From positions 4,960,001 to 5,024,000 of the forward strand of contig NZ_LR590484.1 in assembly GCF_901482695.1 (NCBI RefSeq): a stretch of 64,000 bases of DNA, given 5' to 3'. The translations under genes and the position numbers were made by a program. Below are positions 17,528 through 26,623 of the stretch, piece by piece; position 1 is the first letter of the stretch, and each line of letters starts with the position of its first letter. Source of the stretch: Sphingobacterium thalpophilum (GTDB lineage Bacteria; Bacteroidota; Bacteroidia; Sphingobacteriales; Sphingobacteriaceae). The notes below the pieces were generated by a model. That model was not told the origin of the DNA. It saw only the letters and a program-made list of their open reading frames with translations, and did no database searches.

Positions 17528-17778
17528 TTAAAGATACTGGTTAGGGCTATTGCCCGAAGCTTTCTCTTCGTTCAAGTGGTTTTCCAGTTCTCCATCCATC
17601 ACCGATTCCAACAGATGCTTCATTAACGGCGCTAGGACGCCATCATTGGGAGACAAACTTTTACCTTGGTAAAGACCTTGCATGGCTTCTGCCTTGAAAC
17701 GTTCAAAACGGCGAAGTCCTCTTGAGTTCATTTTAAAACAAACACTAACGAAAAATCGAATGGGTCTTTTTCTTTCAT
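17528..17778 (-). pseudogene. Degenerate N-terminal fragment of an IS256-family transposase
   Basis: On the minus strand the frame reads FKAEAMQGLYQGKSLSPNDG and VLAPLMKHLLESVMDGELEN, the N-terminus of mutator-type (IS256) transposases. The upstream codons (MKEKDPFDF from 17778) are in another frame, so the start is also broken. The protein is lost after about 60 residues near 17545. GTGTCAGAGGAATAAT on the minus strand around 17830 may be the IS end. No catalytic residues remain. It marks a deletion or insertion boundary beside the WYL-like gene. Confidence 0.65.
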
Positions 17779-17900
17779 GACCGTGTCGTTTGAATAATTG
17801 AATATAAATAATGTTATTGAATTATTCCTCTGACACAGTTTATGTAAGGTTTACCACACAGTAGAGGTTCTAACATTTCATTGTCTGCAATTATAATTTA

Positions 17901-18158
17901 TTATTCATATATTTTAGCACCCTTGAAAATATCAGCAAATGTTGACCACGCAGCTTTTTCAGCATCTACATTTGCATCTGTATTATCATAATACCCTTGG
18001 ATATCTTTTGTATACGCCGCCAAAGCTTCCAGAAAATCAGACAAGGTTTTGTTTTCCCAAGTTTCAGGTTGTTCGAGCAAATCTTGGTGCAGAAGATCAA
18101 GAAATTTAATGAAACTCATTCTGTCTGTGACTTTCAATTCGTACAATTGATTAACCAT
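17901..18158 (-). CDS. Small conserved protein, DUF7660-like
   Basis: An 85-residue acidic cytosolic protein with no signal or membrane segment. The pattern FLDLLHQDLLEQPETWENKT, LSDFLEALAAYTKDIQGYY and WSTFADIFKGAKIYE resembles DUF7660 proteins as I remember them: small, often encoded singly or near toxin/immunity loci. Function is unknown. It is the last gene of the minus-strand cluster, 28 bp after a small membrane-protein gene, and it precedes the IS256 remnant. The arrangement is compatible with an immunity protein, but nothing in the sequence shows it. Confidence 0.6.
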   Translation of the reverse strand: MVNQLYELKVTDRMSFIKFLDLLHQDLLEQPETWENKTLSDFLEALAAYTKDIQGYYDNTDANVDAEKAAWSTFADIFKGAKIYE

Positions 18159-18186
18159 ATTTTTTAATAAATTTTAAAATCCTTTT

Positions 18187-18522
18187 TTACCAATTTAGAG
18201 AAGCCAGATCCTTAACTATCACCATAAAAAACAATACTATCAATATACAAAAGAAAAGGTGTCCCATGAAAAACATTGTCCGCTTTTTTCTAGGCTCTTC
18301 TTTCGCTTTATGGCTCTTCCAACTATAATACAAGCCGAGTGGGGCTAACACTAACATGATAAAAAATGGCAAGGCTAAAAGCGCTTCATAAACTATTTTA
18401 AAATTCTCATTTACGGATCTTAAGAAAGACATAGTGAAAATTGAAAAAAGAAATGTGATTCCATAGAATCTGAATATTCTTATAGATTTTTTTAAATAAT
18501 TAGGTTGTTCTACTGATGGCAT
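18187..18522 (-). CDS. Small membrane protein, three predicted helices
   Basis: A 111-residue protein I do not recognise. Hydrophobic stretches at about residues 20-36 (YGITFLFSIFTMSFL), 48-66 (LLALPFFIMLVLAPLGLYY) and 85-105 (FMGHLFFCILIVLFFMVIV) should span the inner membrane, with a basic loop (KSHKAKEEPRKKR) between helices two and three. The gene begins 66 bp after the 214-residue gene and ends 28 bp before the DUF7660-like gene, so the three may be co-transcribed. It could be a membrane effector or an immunity protein; there is no direct evidence for either. Confidence 0.55.
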   Translation of the reverse strand: MPSVEQPNYLKKSIRIFRFYGITFLFSIFTMSFLRSVNENFKIVYEALLALPFFIMLVLAPLGLYYSWKSHKAKEEPRKKRTMFFMGHLFFCILIVLFFMVIVKDLASLNW

Positions 18523-18588
18523 ATATTTTTTAAATTATTCACTTTTTTCTCCTGTAATTCGCTTGCCGATCGTATTCTGTGAAACTGA

Positions 18589-19233
18589 CTAGTCGGAAGG
18601 ATTAGATTTCTCCATTTCTTTTTCCTTGCCTGTAATCCAAAGGTACATATCGATATCTTTAAGACTTACTTCGGCGAGATTGCGACGGTGTTTAAAGTCG
18701 CTTATTACGTTCATAAAATTTTCATAACTCCTTAATTTTTCATAGTTGATTCTCTCTTTGCCACTTTTACCTACATTATAGTCTTTTATCAATATGTCCT
18801 GGATCAGCGTATCATAGATGGCATAGTGTTCAGGATTATGACAACTACAGTATTTCGTCGCAAAGGAGTAAAATAATTTCTCCTTCCCATCCTTATTTTC
18901 TATATGGTGACCAGAAGCTATCTCATGAACCAATGTTAAATCGCCTCTTTCTAATCTGGAATCAATATTTTTTACCCTTTCTTTGATATGATATGCTATT
19001 TTATAGGTGTCATAAATATTTGTGCTATACAAACTGTTTATAGCAACTACTTTAAGATAAATCTCATCTAAATTATCGTGAGTAGGGAAGTTTCTTATTA
19101 ATTTTTTAAGCGCTTTACCTGCATTTTTAACCGCAGGAAGATTTACCTGTGTATTGTTTTCTCGAGGGACGTCAATAGAGTTTTGAAGCAATTCCAGTTT
19201 TTTCTTTATTGCTTCTGCTGTTATATTTTCCAT
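18589..19233 (-). CDS. Unknown 214-residue protein
   Basis: A soluble, lysine- and glutamate-rich protein without signal or membrane segments. The distinctive stretch is FYSFATKYCSCHNPEHYAIY, followed by DTLIQDILIKDY and a C-terminal SLKDIDMYLWITGKE. I recall similar FATKYCxxHNP...PIYD patterns in uncharacterised bacterial proteins but cannot name the family. The Cys-rich CSCH could be a metal site or structural. A 150-bp gap separates it from the gene upstream (19384-20073), so it may have its own promoter. AT content is high, as in the rest of the island. Confidence 0.55.
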   Translation of the reverse strand: MENITAEAIKKKLELLQNSIDVPRENNTQVNLPAVKNAGKALKKLIRNFPTHDNLDEIYLKVVAINSLYSTNIYDTYKIAYHIKERVKNIDSRLERGDLTLVHEIASGHHIENKDGKEKLFYSFATKYCSCHNPEHYAIYDTLIQDILIKDYNVGKSGKERINYEKLRSYENFMNVISDFKHRRNLAEVSLKDIDMYLWITGKEKEMEKSNPSD

Positions 19234-19383
19234 AGGCTATATTAGCTTGTCTAGTTTATCATTATTTTTAGATCTTTCTGTAAATACACAAAGAATAAAC
19301 TGTCATTTCCCAGCGATGATGCCCTACTGAAACCTGTATATTTGGCTTTGAGAGAAATCTCTAGAAAAAGGAAATCCCACAAT

Positions 19384-20073
19384 TTATCGTATTTCATTTT
19401 CCCAAATTATGACTCGCGTTTCATTTATGATGTTCCTAGCATTGAGCTGTTCATTATAAATTATTTTAGCATGAATTTTCTGATTTAAAGGTTTAAACGA
19501 ATTTAAAAATCGGGAATCAATGTTATTTGTCTTTTGGTTCGACTGGAATAGTAGGTACTCGTTGTCGATAATGTAATCAGAAGGAAAAACACCTAAATGG
19601 CCACTACGTAGTTTATGCCCAATAATTTTATTATCTGCTACACAAATGAAGAGTCCTTTGCTTTCATTATACTTCGCTTCAAGGGATGATCTCAACATGT
19701 CATTGACCATTTTTACAGTCCGAGATGTTTTATTTATCGTACTCGTTTCATTACTGTTTTGCCTAAAAAGACCAAATTCCACAGAGAGATTTATCTGCTC
19801 GTTTTTGACTACCAAATCTATCATCGGTTTTTCTTTTCTTGTAGAATTTATATTCTGATTAGCCACAAAACAGTCTTTATGTAGAGGAACTTCGAGTTCT
19901 ATTTGATACGGTTTTAAATCGTACGTGGTCATTAACGCCGCAAAAAAGTCATAACGTATACTGTCTTCTCCAATATGTAGTAAAGGTTTGTGATTCAGTC
20001 TTTGCTCAAGAAGTGTTTTATAATTTTCAAATAGTCCTTTCATGGTATTTGATTTTACTACTATATTTTCCAT
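19384..20073 (-). CDS. Unknown protein, possible PD-(D/E)XK-like nuclease fold
   Basis: A 229-residue cytosolic protein of unknown family. The N-terminal half contains DSIRYDFFAALMTTYDLKPY, an acidic pair E59/E61 in YQIELEVPL, D86 in PMIDLVVKN and E99 in LSVEFGLFR. An early acidic residue, then an aspartate on a strand, then a strand ending in an acidic residue is the spacing of PD-(D/E)XK nucleases. The usual lysine after the last acid is absent (EFGLFR), so it may be inactive or not a nuclease. It lies 55 bp downstream of the acidic 100-residue gene in the same direction. Confidence 0.5.
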   Translation of the reverse strand: MENIVVKSNTMKGLFENYKTLLEQRLNHKPLLHIGEDSIRYDFFAALMTTYDLKPYQIELEVPLHKDCFVANQNINSTRKEKPMIDLVVKNEQINLSVEFGLFRQNSNETSTINKTSRTVKMVNDMLRSSLEAKYNESKGLFICVADNKIIGHKLRSGHLGVFPSDYIIDNEYLLFQSNQKTNNIDSRFLNSFKPLNQKIHAKIIYNEQLNARNIINETRVIIWENEIR

Positions 20074-20128
20074 AGATACGGTTATTGTAGGGCTTGTAAT
20101 TTTTTGGTCGTATGTGTGAAATCGTCAA

Positions 20129-20431
20129 TTAAAAAGGCAAATCGTCATAATTATCTATCTCTTCGTCTGAGATAGCATTGACATTTTTTAATGATTTTTT
20201 GATATCAGTAAGAAAATGAAAAACGTTAATTAATTTTCTTACGTTCATATCATTCGCATCTTCAAAATCTGCAATGCTAAGAGAAAGCGTATCTCCCTCA
20301 TCAAATAGATCATTCGCTTCGGAAAATTCTCCATTCATAGCGAGATTAGTTATGTTCAAATCTAATTCGTCTAAAAATTTATCAAGCTCAAACACGGTTT
20401 TAACTAAATATTCTCTGTAGTTTTCTGACAT
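20129..20431 (-). CDS. Small acidic protein of unknown function
   Basis: A 100-residue, strongly acidic, probably helical protein (ELDKFLDELDLNITNLAMNG, LFDEGDTLSLSIADFEDAND, ending EEIDNYDDLPF). No motif is recognised. It begins 14 bp after the stop of the HTH-like gene and precedes the possible nuclease gene by 55 bp, so it is probably translated from the same message. Its charge would suit a partner or inhibitor of a basic or nucleic-acid-binding protein, which is a guess from composition only. Confidence 0.5.
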   Translation of the reverse strand: MSENYREYLVKTVFELDKFLDELDLNITNLAMNGEFSEANDLFDEGDTLSLSIADFEDANDMNVRKLINVFHFLTDIKKSLKNVNAISDEEIDNYDDLPF

Positions 20432-20445
20432 CCTATTGAATTTAC

Positions 20446-20994
20446 TTATTTCTTTCTCCTGTTATTGCCTTCTCGATTATACTCTTTTATTTGTTCTAGC
20501 TTGATCAGATATTCTTCTTCGGAATTGATTCGTAAATCTGGAAATCTAAGATCACATAAATAGCCAAATTTCGCCCCTAAAGTTAATTCTAGTCTAGTAA
20601 TTTCCTCTATTCTTATACTTTCATCTTCCTGAAAAACTAAATAATCAATCCTGCTTGATTTTAGCTTAGAATTTTCAACAACTTCCTTTTTTGGCAAAAC
20701 TTCAAATTGATGCTTATCTCTCAATATTTCTCCTAGTCTTGTGAGTTTAGGAGTATAATTAACTTTTTTTATTTCGTCAAAATAGCCTTCACCAAAAATC
20801 TCATTTAGAAAAGTAGTGTGCTGTTTTTTCAGCAGAAGTTTAAGTAACAAAAATTCTTTACATGTAAAGTTTGGATGTTTTAAATTTTTCATACCGGAAA
20901 GTGTTGGTACTTCGATATTTGTCCATGCACAAATTTCCGATAATTGGTAGCCAGAGTTTATTATTATGCTTGAAAGGTTTTGTTTCCAGTTCAT
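20446..20994 (-). CDS. Unknown protein with N-terminal HTH-like region
   Basis: A 182-residue protein, first gene of the minus-strand cluster. Residues about 5-65 (NLSSIIINSGYQLSEICAWT, NIEVPTLSGMKNLKHPNF, FLLLKLLLKK) have the helix spacing of an XRE/lambda-repressor-like DNA-binding fold. The C-terminal part (SSRIDYLVFQEDESIRIEEI and GAKFGYLCDLRFPDL) is unrecognised. About 100-340 bases upstream lies a set of nested inverted repeats (21094-21335) that it could bind or that could form part of its transcript leader. It may be the local regulator, but this rests on secondary-structure impression, not a named family. Confidence 0.5.
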   Translation of the reverse strand: MNWKQNLSSIIINSGYQLSEICAWTNIEVPTLSGMKNLKHPNFTCKEFLLLKLLLKKQHTTFLNEIFGEGYFDEIKKVNYTPKLTRLGEILRDKHQFEVLPKKEVVENSKLKSSRIDYLVFQEDESIRIEEITRLELTLGAKFGYLCDLRFPDLRINSEEEYLIKLEQIKEYNREGNNRRKK

Positions 20995-21093
20995 ACCTTA
21001 CACTTTTTATAATTTTAATTTGATATTTTGATAAGTGTTAACTATATTTGCTATTATTAATAGCGATAGAGTAGGGGAATATATCCCTAACTT

Positions 21094-21335
21094 AACGATG
21101 TTACTCATGAACGAAAACGACCAAAACTTCCACATGAGCTAATCGTGAGTTCGCCTTTTCTATTAGATTTTTATATCTTAGCGATACAGTCTAATAGGGC
21201 GAACTTCATGTCGGTCTTTTGTGGAAAATAATCTTTTGATTATTAGGCGCTTGGTCGTGCCGCGTTCGAAAGCATTGGAGTTCGCCCTATTGGTTTTACA
21301 CCAATTGACTCTTTCAATGTTTGATTAACATCGTT
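21094..21335. repeat. Nested inverted repeats upstream of the unknown cluster
   Basis: AACGATGTTA (21094-21103) pairs with TAACATCGTT (21326-21335). Inside, ACGACCAA (21117-21124) pairs with TTGGTCGT (21251-21258). Inside that, AGTTCGCC..CTATTAGA (21148-21167, with a TTTT interruption) pairs with TCTAATAGGGCGAACT (21190-21205). A third copy, AGTTCGCCCTATT (21279-21291), pairs perfectly over 13 bp with part of 21190-21205, so two mutually exclusive hairpins are possible. ATTGG/CCAAT (21289-21305) makes another small hairpin. This could be a folded RNA leader, a recombination site or an operator; the sequence alone does not decide. Confidence 0.6.
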
Positions 21336-21857
21336 CACATAAACCAAACATGATTATGAGAACGAAAAACAAACCAAACACCCATTACCTGCAGCCGATC
21401 CGAGATCGCCAACCGAGGTATTCCCGCAAATCACTTTTAAAGAACGTATTTCGCGCACCTGAATAGATTGCGCTTGATTAAAACAGGCTGTAAAGCATAA
21501 AAGGGGAAGGGATGACTTTCCTCACAATAAAAAGACGGCTGAAACTTGTCCAGTCCAATTCCCGCTTTAATGCCTGTCACCGACCTGTACATTTAAATGA
21601 TTGCATAAAAAGGTAATATTGGCCAATGAAATCAACTTGTTTTAATATTCGCACCTTAAAATTAAGCAAAGTTTTATTGAATCCAAACTTTTAATCGTTA
21701 GTTTTTATTGTAATACAATATCATGTTATGGGTCGGTTTGTCTTTTTATTCCGGTAGGAAGCGCCATAATTATTCCTAATCAATGCCGTGTAACCGTTTT
21801 GGCGGCGCTTTTCGGATAAGCTAATTCTTTATTGTTGGATCAGCAGGAGCCATAGTT
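21336..21857. other. Intergenic region before the second SusC, little recognised
   Basis: About 520 bases with no convincing gene. On the minus strand CATGTTTG (21352-21345) is one mismatch from TAnnTTTG and could start a leader RNA through the repeats at 21094-21335; a TTTG lies 17 bp and another 22 bp upstream, so it is weak. On the plus strand the region must contain the promoter of the SusC-like gene at 21858, but no clear box is seen. AGGAG at 21845-21849 is a plausible ribosome binding site for that gene. Confidence 0.4.
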
Positions 21858-24800
21858 ATGGCGCTTGCACAACACATTTTTAAAATGCAAAAATTTTGCA
21901 ACGGGGAGCGTATTGCCTTTTTAGCAGGAGTGGTCAATGAACCAGCTCCTGCAATTTTGAATGTTTTTATTTGCCTCTTCAAGGCTTTGAAGAGCACATC
22001 GATGCTTTTGACATGTATTGCATTGTTTCATATGTTTAGTTTATCGGCTCAGACGCCCCGCAAGGACAGCGGGGCCAATGGGCCTTTAACAGCCTCCGGT
22101 ATCGTAGTATCTGCCATTGACGGTAAGCCTTTACAGGGCGTGTCTGTTAGCGTGGAGGATCAAAAGGGTAGAGCAAACACCAAGAGTGACGGTTCTTTCT
22201 CCATACCGGTAACTGCTTCGACAGGTAAGGCGAAGTTTAGCCATGTCGGTTTCAAGCCTTTAACTCTGCCTTATTCCGCTGGGGTATCGTTAAGAGTAAA
22301 GTTGATACCGCTGGAGAATCAATTGGAAGAGGTCGAGGTGGTCTCTACCGGTTACCAAAAGATTCCCAAAGAGCGGGCGACGGGCAGCTTCGAGTTTATA
22401 GATAACAAATTACTAAATAGAAAGGTATCTACTGATATCTTAAGTAGACTGGAAGATATTGTGCCAAGTATCTCAACGTCGAAGTATTCTGCTTCAAATC
22501 GGGGTAAATTACCTAATATCAATGTTAGAGGAGTTAGCAGTATCAATTCGAATATCTGGCCTTTGATCGTGATAGACGGAGTACCTTATGTAAACAACTT
22601 TGATAATCTTACAGGTTATTTCAATAACATTAATCCCAACGACATTGAAAACATCTCTGTTTTGAAGGATGCTGCTGCCGCTTCTATCTGGGGTGCTCAG
22701 TCTGGTAATGGGGTGATCGTGATCACTACTAAGAAAGGAAAATTCAACCAGCCACTTCAATTAACCTTTAACAGCAATCTCACAATAGCGCAAAAGCCGG
22801 ATCTCTATTATATGCCGCAGATGAATACATCGGATTATATTGATGCAGAGGTATTCCTGTTCAGCAAGGGCTATTATAATAGCAATATGAACCGCTATTC
22901 CTATAACATAACACCTGTGATTCAACTGCTAAAGAAGCAAAGGCTGGGACAATTGTCGCAGGCTGACGTGGATGCTGAATTGAATCGCTTGCGAAAAATA
23001 GATATGCGCAGCGATTTTCTAAAGTATATCTATAGACCGGCCGTCAATCAACAGTATAATATGCAGCTCAAAGGTGGTAACGAAAAAGTGAATACGTTGA
23101 TCTCACTCGGCTACGATAAAAATTTAAAGAATCTAGTCACATCTTCCTACGAGCGGCTGACAGTAAAGAACAATACACAGATACGACCAATTAGCAAATT
23201 GTTGATAGATCTTGGTATCACTTATACGGAGGCCAAATCGCGCGATGCTGACGCCAATTGGGATTATAATGTAATGGGGCGGGGCATGGGTAACTTCCCC
23301 TATATGGAACTGGCAGACAAAAACGGGAACTCAATGGTCGTAGACGCGATCGGCTATAATCCGGCCTTTAGAGATACTGTTGCTGGAGGCAGACTGTTAG
23401 ACTGGAAATTCAGACCTCTTGACGAGCTGAATGAAACGAGCAGGATAGGACGGGTACGGGAGATCATGTTCAATGCTGTACTCAAATATGAACTGTTGCC
23501 TAAGCTGAATATTTCGGCCAACTATTCGTATCAACGCGCCAGCCAGCCTATGGAAATCTGGCGGGGACTAGGATCGGTCGAACATCGTGCTACTCTAAAT
23601 TATTATGCCTCATGGGATGCAGACAAGGTTACCTATAATCTTCCACTAGGTGATTATATGAATAAACAGCAGATGGACAACACCACTCAGCTGGCTAGGG
23701 CGCAGGTAGATTACGAAAAACTGTGGGGAGAGGATCATCGACTGAACATGTTGGCAGGAGCAGAGATCAGGCAGGTAAAAAGTGATGGTACAAGCAATGT
23801 GTACTATGGATACAACAAGGATAACGGCAACTTTACTCCTGTACAATGGGGAAAGACAGTACCCTTGCTCAACGGTATAGCCGGCTCGGGCATATTGAGG
23901 GATTTTAGTAGTATTTCTGGTTTTACAAACCGTTATACTGCAATCTTTCTAAATTCAAACTATGCGTTCAAAGATCGGTACATTGTGTCTGGCTCTATTC
24001 GGAAAGATGCATCTAATCTATTTGGTGTAAAGACCAACGATAAAGGAAAGCCATTCTGGTCGATAGGCGGTTCATGGGTGATTAACAAAGAAGAGTTTAC
24101 ACCAAGCGTATTTGACCTACTGAAACTACGGGTGACATACGGTTACAATGGAAATATAAATAACTCAACGTCAGCATATCCAATTATGTACAGGGAGAGT
24201 ATGCCTCATTACATCTCCAATGAACCTTACGGTTATATCCAGTCTCCGCCCAACCCCAGCCTGAGATGGGAGCGAATCGGTACATATAACTTTGGACTGG
24301 ACTATGGGCTGCTGAAGAATAGAATTACAGGGTCCATTGAATACTACGTAAAAGATGCTAAAGATCTGATTGCCTTGGGACAATTGGATCCCAGTACTGG
24401 ATTCTCAGCAATGCTGCTCAATTCGGCAAACATACGTGGCAAAGGTGTGGATCTCTCGTTGCAATCAGTTAATATACAAAAGCGATCATTCTCCTGGTTG
24501 ACTAACCTGGTTTTTAGCTATAACAGGAACATCGTCAAAAAGTCTTACAACGAGAATATATTGGGAGATAGTTATGTGAGTACAAATCCAATTGTAACTC
24601 CTTTTGAAGGAATGGATCTCTATAGCTTACTCAGCTTTAAATGGGCAGGGCTTGACCCACAGACGGGCGCTCCGCAGGGTTATGTGGATGGAGAAATTTC
24701 AAAAGACTACATCACGTTGTATGGCAACACATCGGTATGGGAGATGGATAATAATGGATCGTCAGTTCCTGTATATTTTGGGTCTATAAGGAACACGTTC

Positions 24801-25244
24801 CGTTATCGCAAACTAGAGTTGTCTTTTAACATAAGCTATCAGTTAGGCCATAAGTTCCAACGTACATCATTTGAAAACTATCGATTTGTCAGTATGGGGG
24901 CAGGGCATGCAGATTTCGCAAAACGCTGGCAAAAACCGGGGGATGAGCTGCATACGAATGTGCCCGCATTGAGCTATCCCGCAAATATGTTTGCGACCAA
25001 CTTTTATGCATTTTCATCAGCCTTGGTTACACCTGCGGACCAGATAAAACTGCGCGACCTACAATTAAGCTATTCATTTGGTAGCATAAAAAAAATAGGA
25101 ATTCAAAACCTAAATATATATGGCTATGCCCAGAATATTACGACGCTCTGGAGAGCAAATAAATATGGTATTGACCCTGAATTCGGATTTAATTGGCCTG
25201 ATCCTCTGACAATCTCGCTAGGTCTCAATTTAACACTTCAATAG
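21858..25244 (+). CDS. SusC/RagA-family TonB-dependent transporter
   Basis: A 1128-residue outer-membrane transporter. An unusually long N-terminal region precedes the hydrophobic signal core MLLTCIALFHMFSLSAQ (about residues 49-65). Then come a carboxypeptidase-regulatory-like domain (about 78-155), the linker LEEVEVVSTGYQK, the plug (about 165-290, VLKDAAAASIWGAQSGNGVI) and the beta-barrel to the C-terminus. No STN domain is present and no sigma/FecR pair is adjacent, unlike the locus at 4-12 kb, so control must differ. ATG at 21858 has a good AGGAG site; the in-frame ATG at 22002 would leave a signal with no basic residues. The susD-like gene follows after 2 bp. Confidence 0.92.
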   Translation: MALAQHIFKMQKFCNGERIAFLAGVVNEPAPAILNVFICLFKALKSTSMLLTCIALFHMFSLSAQTPRKDSGANGPLTASGIVVSAIDGKPLQGVSVSVEDQKGRANTKSDGSFSIPVTASTGKAKFSHVGFKPLTLPYSAGVSLRVKLIPLENQLEEVEVVSTGYQKIPKERATGSFEFIDNKLLNRKVSTDILSRLEDIVPSISTSKYSASNRGKLPNINVRGVSSINSNIWPLIVIDGVPYVNNFDNLTGYFNNINPNDIENISVLKDAAAASIWGAQSGNGVIVITTKKGKFNQPLQLTFNSNLTIAQKPDLYYMPQMNTSDYIDAEVFLFSKGYYNSNMNRYSYNITPVIQLLKKQRLGQLSQADVDAELNRLRKIDMRSDFLKYIYRPAVNQQYNMQLKGGNEKVNTLISLGYDKNLKNLVTSSYERLTVKNNTQIRPISKLLIDLGITYTEAKSRDADANWDYNVMGRGMGNFPYMELADKNGNSMVVDAIGYNPAFRDTVAGGRLLDWKFRPLDELNETSRIGRVREIMFNAVLKYELLPKLNISANYSYQRASQPMEIWRGLGSVEHRATLNYYASWDADKVTYNLPLGDYMNKQQMDNTTQLARAQVDYEKLWGEDHRLNMLAGAEIRQVKSDGTSNVYYGYNKDNGNFTPVQWGKTVPLLNGIAGSGILRDFSSISGFTNRYTAIFLNSNYAFKDRYIVSGSIRKDASNLFGVKTNDKGKPFWSIGGSWVINKEEFTPSVFDLLKLRVTYGYNGNINNSTSAYPIMYRESMPHYISNEPYGYIQSPPNPSLRWERIGTYNFGLDYGLLKNRITGSIEYYVKDAKDLIALGQLDPSTGFSAMLLNSANIRGKGVDLSLQSVNIQKRSFSWLTNLVFSYNRNIVKKSYNENILGDSYVSTNPIVTPFEGMDLYSLLSFKWAGLDPQTGAPQGYVDGEISKDYITLYGNTSVWEMDNNGSSVPVYFGSIRNTFRYRKLELSFNISYQLGHKFQRTSFENYRFVSMGAGHADFAKRWQKPGDELHTNVPALSYPANMFATNFYAFSSALVTPADQIKLRDLQLSYSFGSIKKIGIQNLNIYGYAQNITTLWRANKYGIDPEFGFNWPDPLTISLGLNLTLQ

Positions 25245-25246
25245 TT

Positions 25247-26599
25247 ATGAACAGAATTATAATATTCTTGATGATAGGGTTTTTGGGTATTTCTTGTAAA
25301 GATTATCTTGATTACAAACCTAATATCAAAATGGCCATTCCAACTACACTGGAAGATGCCGAACTTTTGCTTAACAACTATTCTGCAATGAATACAGGTT
25401 ATCCCAATCAGGGCGAAATCTCAAGTGACGACTATTTTCTAAGTTACGACAACTGGTTGGCTATCTCGGAAATAGATCATCGCAATCTGTATTGCTGGAA
25501 TGAGGCGCCACTTACCAATGCCTTGTCTTGGCAGAATACATATAAAGTAGTCTATATAGCCAATCAGGTGATCGAGTTATTGAATAAACTGGATCCAACG
25601 GCCAATGCAGCAAAATGGAAGCAGCTGAACGGTGCTGCACACTTTTTTAGGGCTTTTGCTTTCCAGCAACTAGTAGCGACTTATACGGTCGCTTTCAAAA
25701 GGGAATCCGCTTCGACGGAACTTGGAATTCCTATTCGTGTCACGCCAAACATTGATGAAAGTACACCACGGTCTTCGCTTTCGGCATCATACGATCAGGT
25801 GATATCTGATTTTAGAGTGTCAGCCAATAATCTGCCCAACGTAGCTGCTGGGAAAAGTATGCCCAATAAAGCTGCTGCGTATGCTGCCTTAGCCAGGGTT
25901 TTCCTTGATATGCAGGAATATGTACAAGCTCAAAAGTATGCTGATTCGGCATTAAAGGAAAACGACTTTTTATTCGATTATAATAATATTGACTCGGATA
26001 GCAATCTGCCCTTTCAGCGGTTTGGTAAAGAAGTGTTATTTCCTGCCACCGCTTCATTTAGCGAAGCTTTTGGTGAATATTACTGTCTTACGGATACATC
26101 ACTATATGCACTGTATCAGCAAAATGATTTAAGGAAAGCATTGTTCTTTAAAAGTTCTCCCAGTGACCCCGAATATACGGTTTTCAAAGGTTCTTATGAT
26201 AACTCTTTTGGAAGCCCTTTTGTAGGATTGACTACTGCCGAAGTTTACCTGATCCGCGCAGAATGTGCTGCTCGCAATAGACAGCTTGATATCGCGAATA
26301 CGGCTATAAATACTTTGCTGGCGAAACGCTGGGCAAAGGATACCTATACGTATATCAATGAGAAGAATCCGGACAAGTTACTTGCCGTGATTTTACAAGA
26401 AAGAAGAAAGGAACTGCTTTTTAGGGGCCTACGATGGCCGGACCTGAAGCGGTTGAACCTAGATTCCAAATATCAGACAACGCTAACAAGACGCCTAAAT
26501 GGAATCATATACCATCTTGAACCAAACAGCCTGTCATACGGAATTTTACTGCCGTTGAGTGCCATTAATGTCGGTGGATTGATCCAAAATAGAAGATAA
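25247..26599 (+). CDS. SusD/RagB-family substrate-binding lipoprotein
   Basis: A 450-residue surface lipoprotein partner of the preceding SusC. Lipoprotein signal MNRIIIFLMIGFLGISC gives lipobox cysteine C17. SusD hallmarks include DYLDYKPNIKMAIPTTLED at the N-terminus, the TPR-like middle and the C-terminal motifs AEVYLIRAECAARN and VILQERRKELLFRGLRWPDL. The start is 2 bp after the susC stop, implying coupled translation. The substrate is unknown: no degradative enzyme accompanies the pair, only a TlpA-like protein. Confidence 0.92.
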   Translation: MNRIIIFLMIGFLGISCKDYLDYKPNIKMAIPTTLEDAELLLNNYSAMNTGYPNQGEISSDDYFLSYDNWLAISEIDHRNLYCWNEAPLTNALSWQNTYKVVYIANQVIELLNKLDPTANAAKWKQLNGAAHFFRAFAFQQLVATYTVAFKRESASTELGIPIRVTPNIDESTPRSSLSASYDQVISDFRVSANNLPNVAAGKSMPNKAAAYAALARVFLDMQEYVQAQKYADSALKENDFLFDYNNIDSDSNLPFQRFGKEVLFPATASFSEAFGEYYCLTDTSLYALYQQNDLRKALFFKSSPSDPEYTVFKGSYDNSFGSPFVGLTTAEVYLIRAECAARNRQLDIANTAINTLLAKRWAKDTYTYINEKNPDKLLAVILQERRKELLFRGLRWPDLKRLNLDSKYQTTLTRRLNGIIYHLEPNSLSYGILLPLSAINVGGLIQNRR

Positions 26600-26623
26600 T
26601 AGTTTTAAGATAGAACAAATAAA

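Noticed and set aside
17425..17693. A 16-bp identical repeat CTTGCATGGCTTCTGC at 17425-17440 and 17678-17693.
   Set aside because: About one 16-mer match is expected by chance in 64 kb counting both strands; the two copies encode different natural protein segments (YLHGFC and the complement of AEAMQG).
19234..19383. A possible extra gene in the 150-bp gap of the unknown cluster.
   Set aside because: No frame with a start and meaningful length exists there; it is probably a promoter region or decayed sequence.
21094..21103. AACGATGTTAC near the nested repeats also occurs in the attI1 site of class 1 integrons.
   Set aside because: The rest of attI1 is absent, no integrase gene is near, and the attC core consensus (RYYYAAC/GTTRRRY) is not met at the repeat ends.
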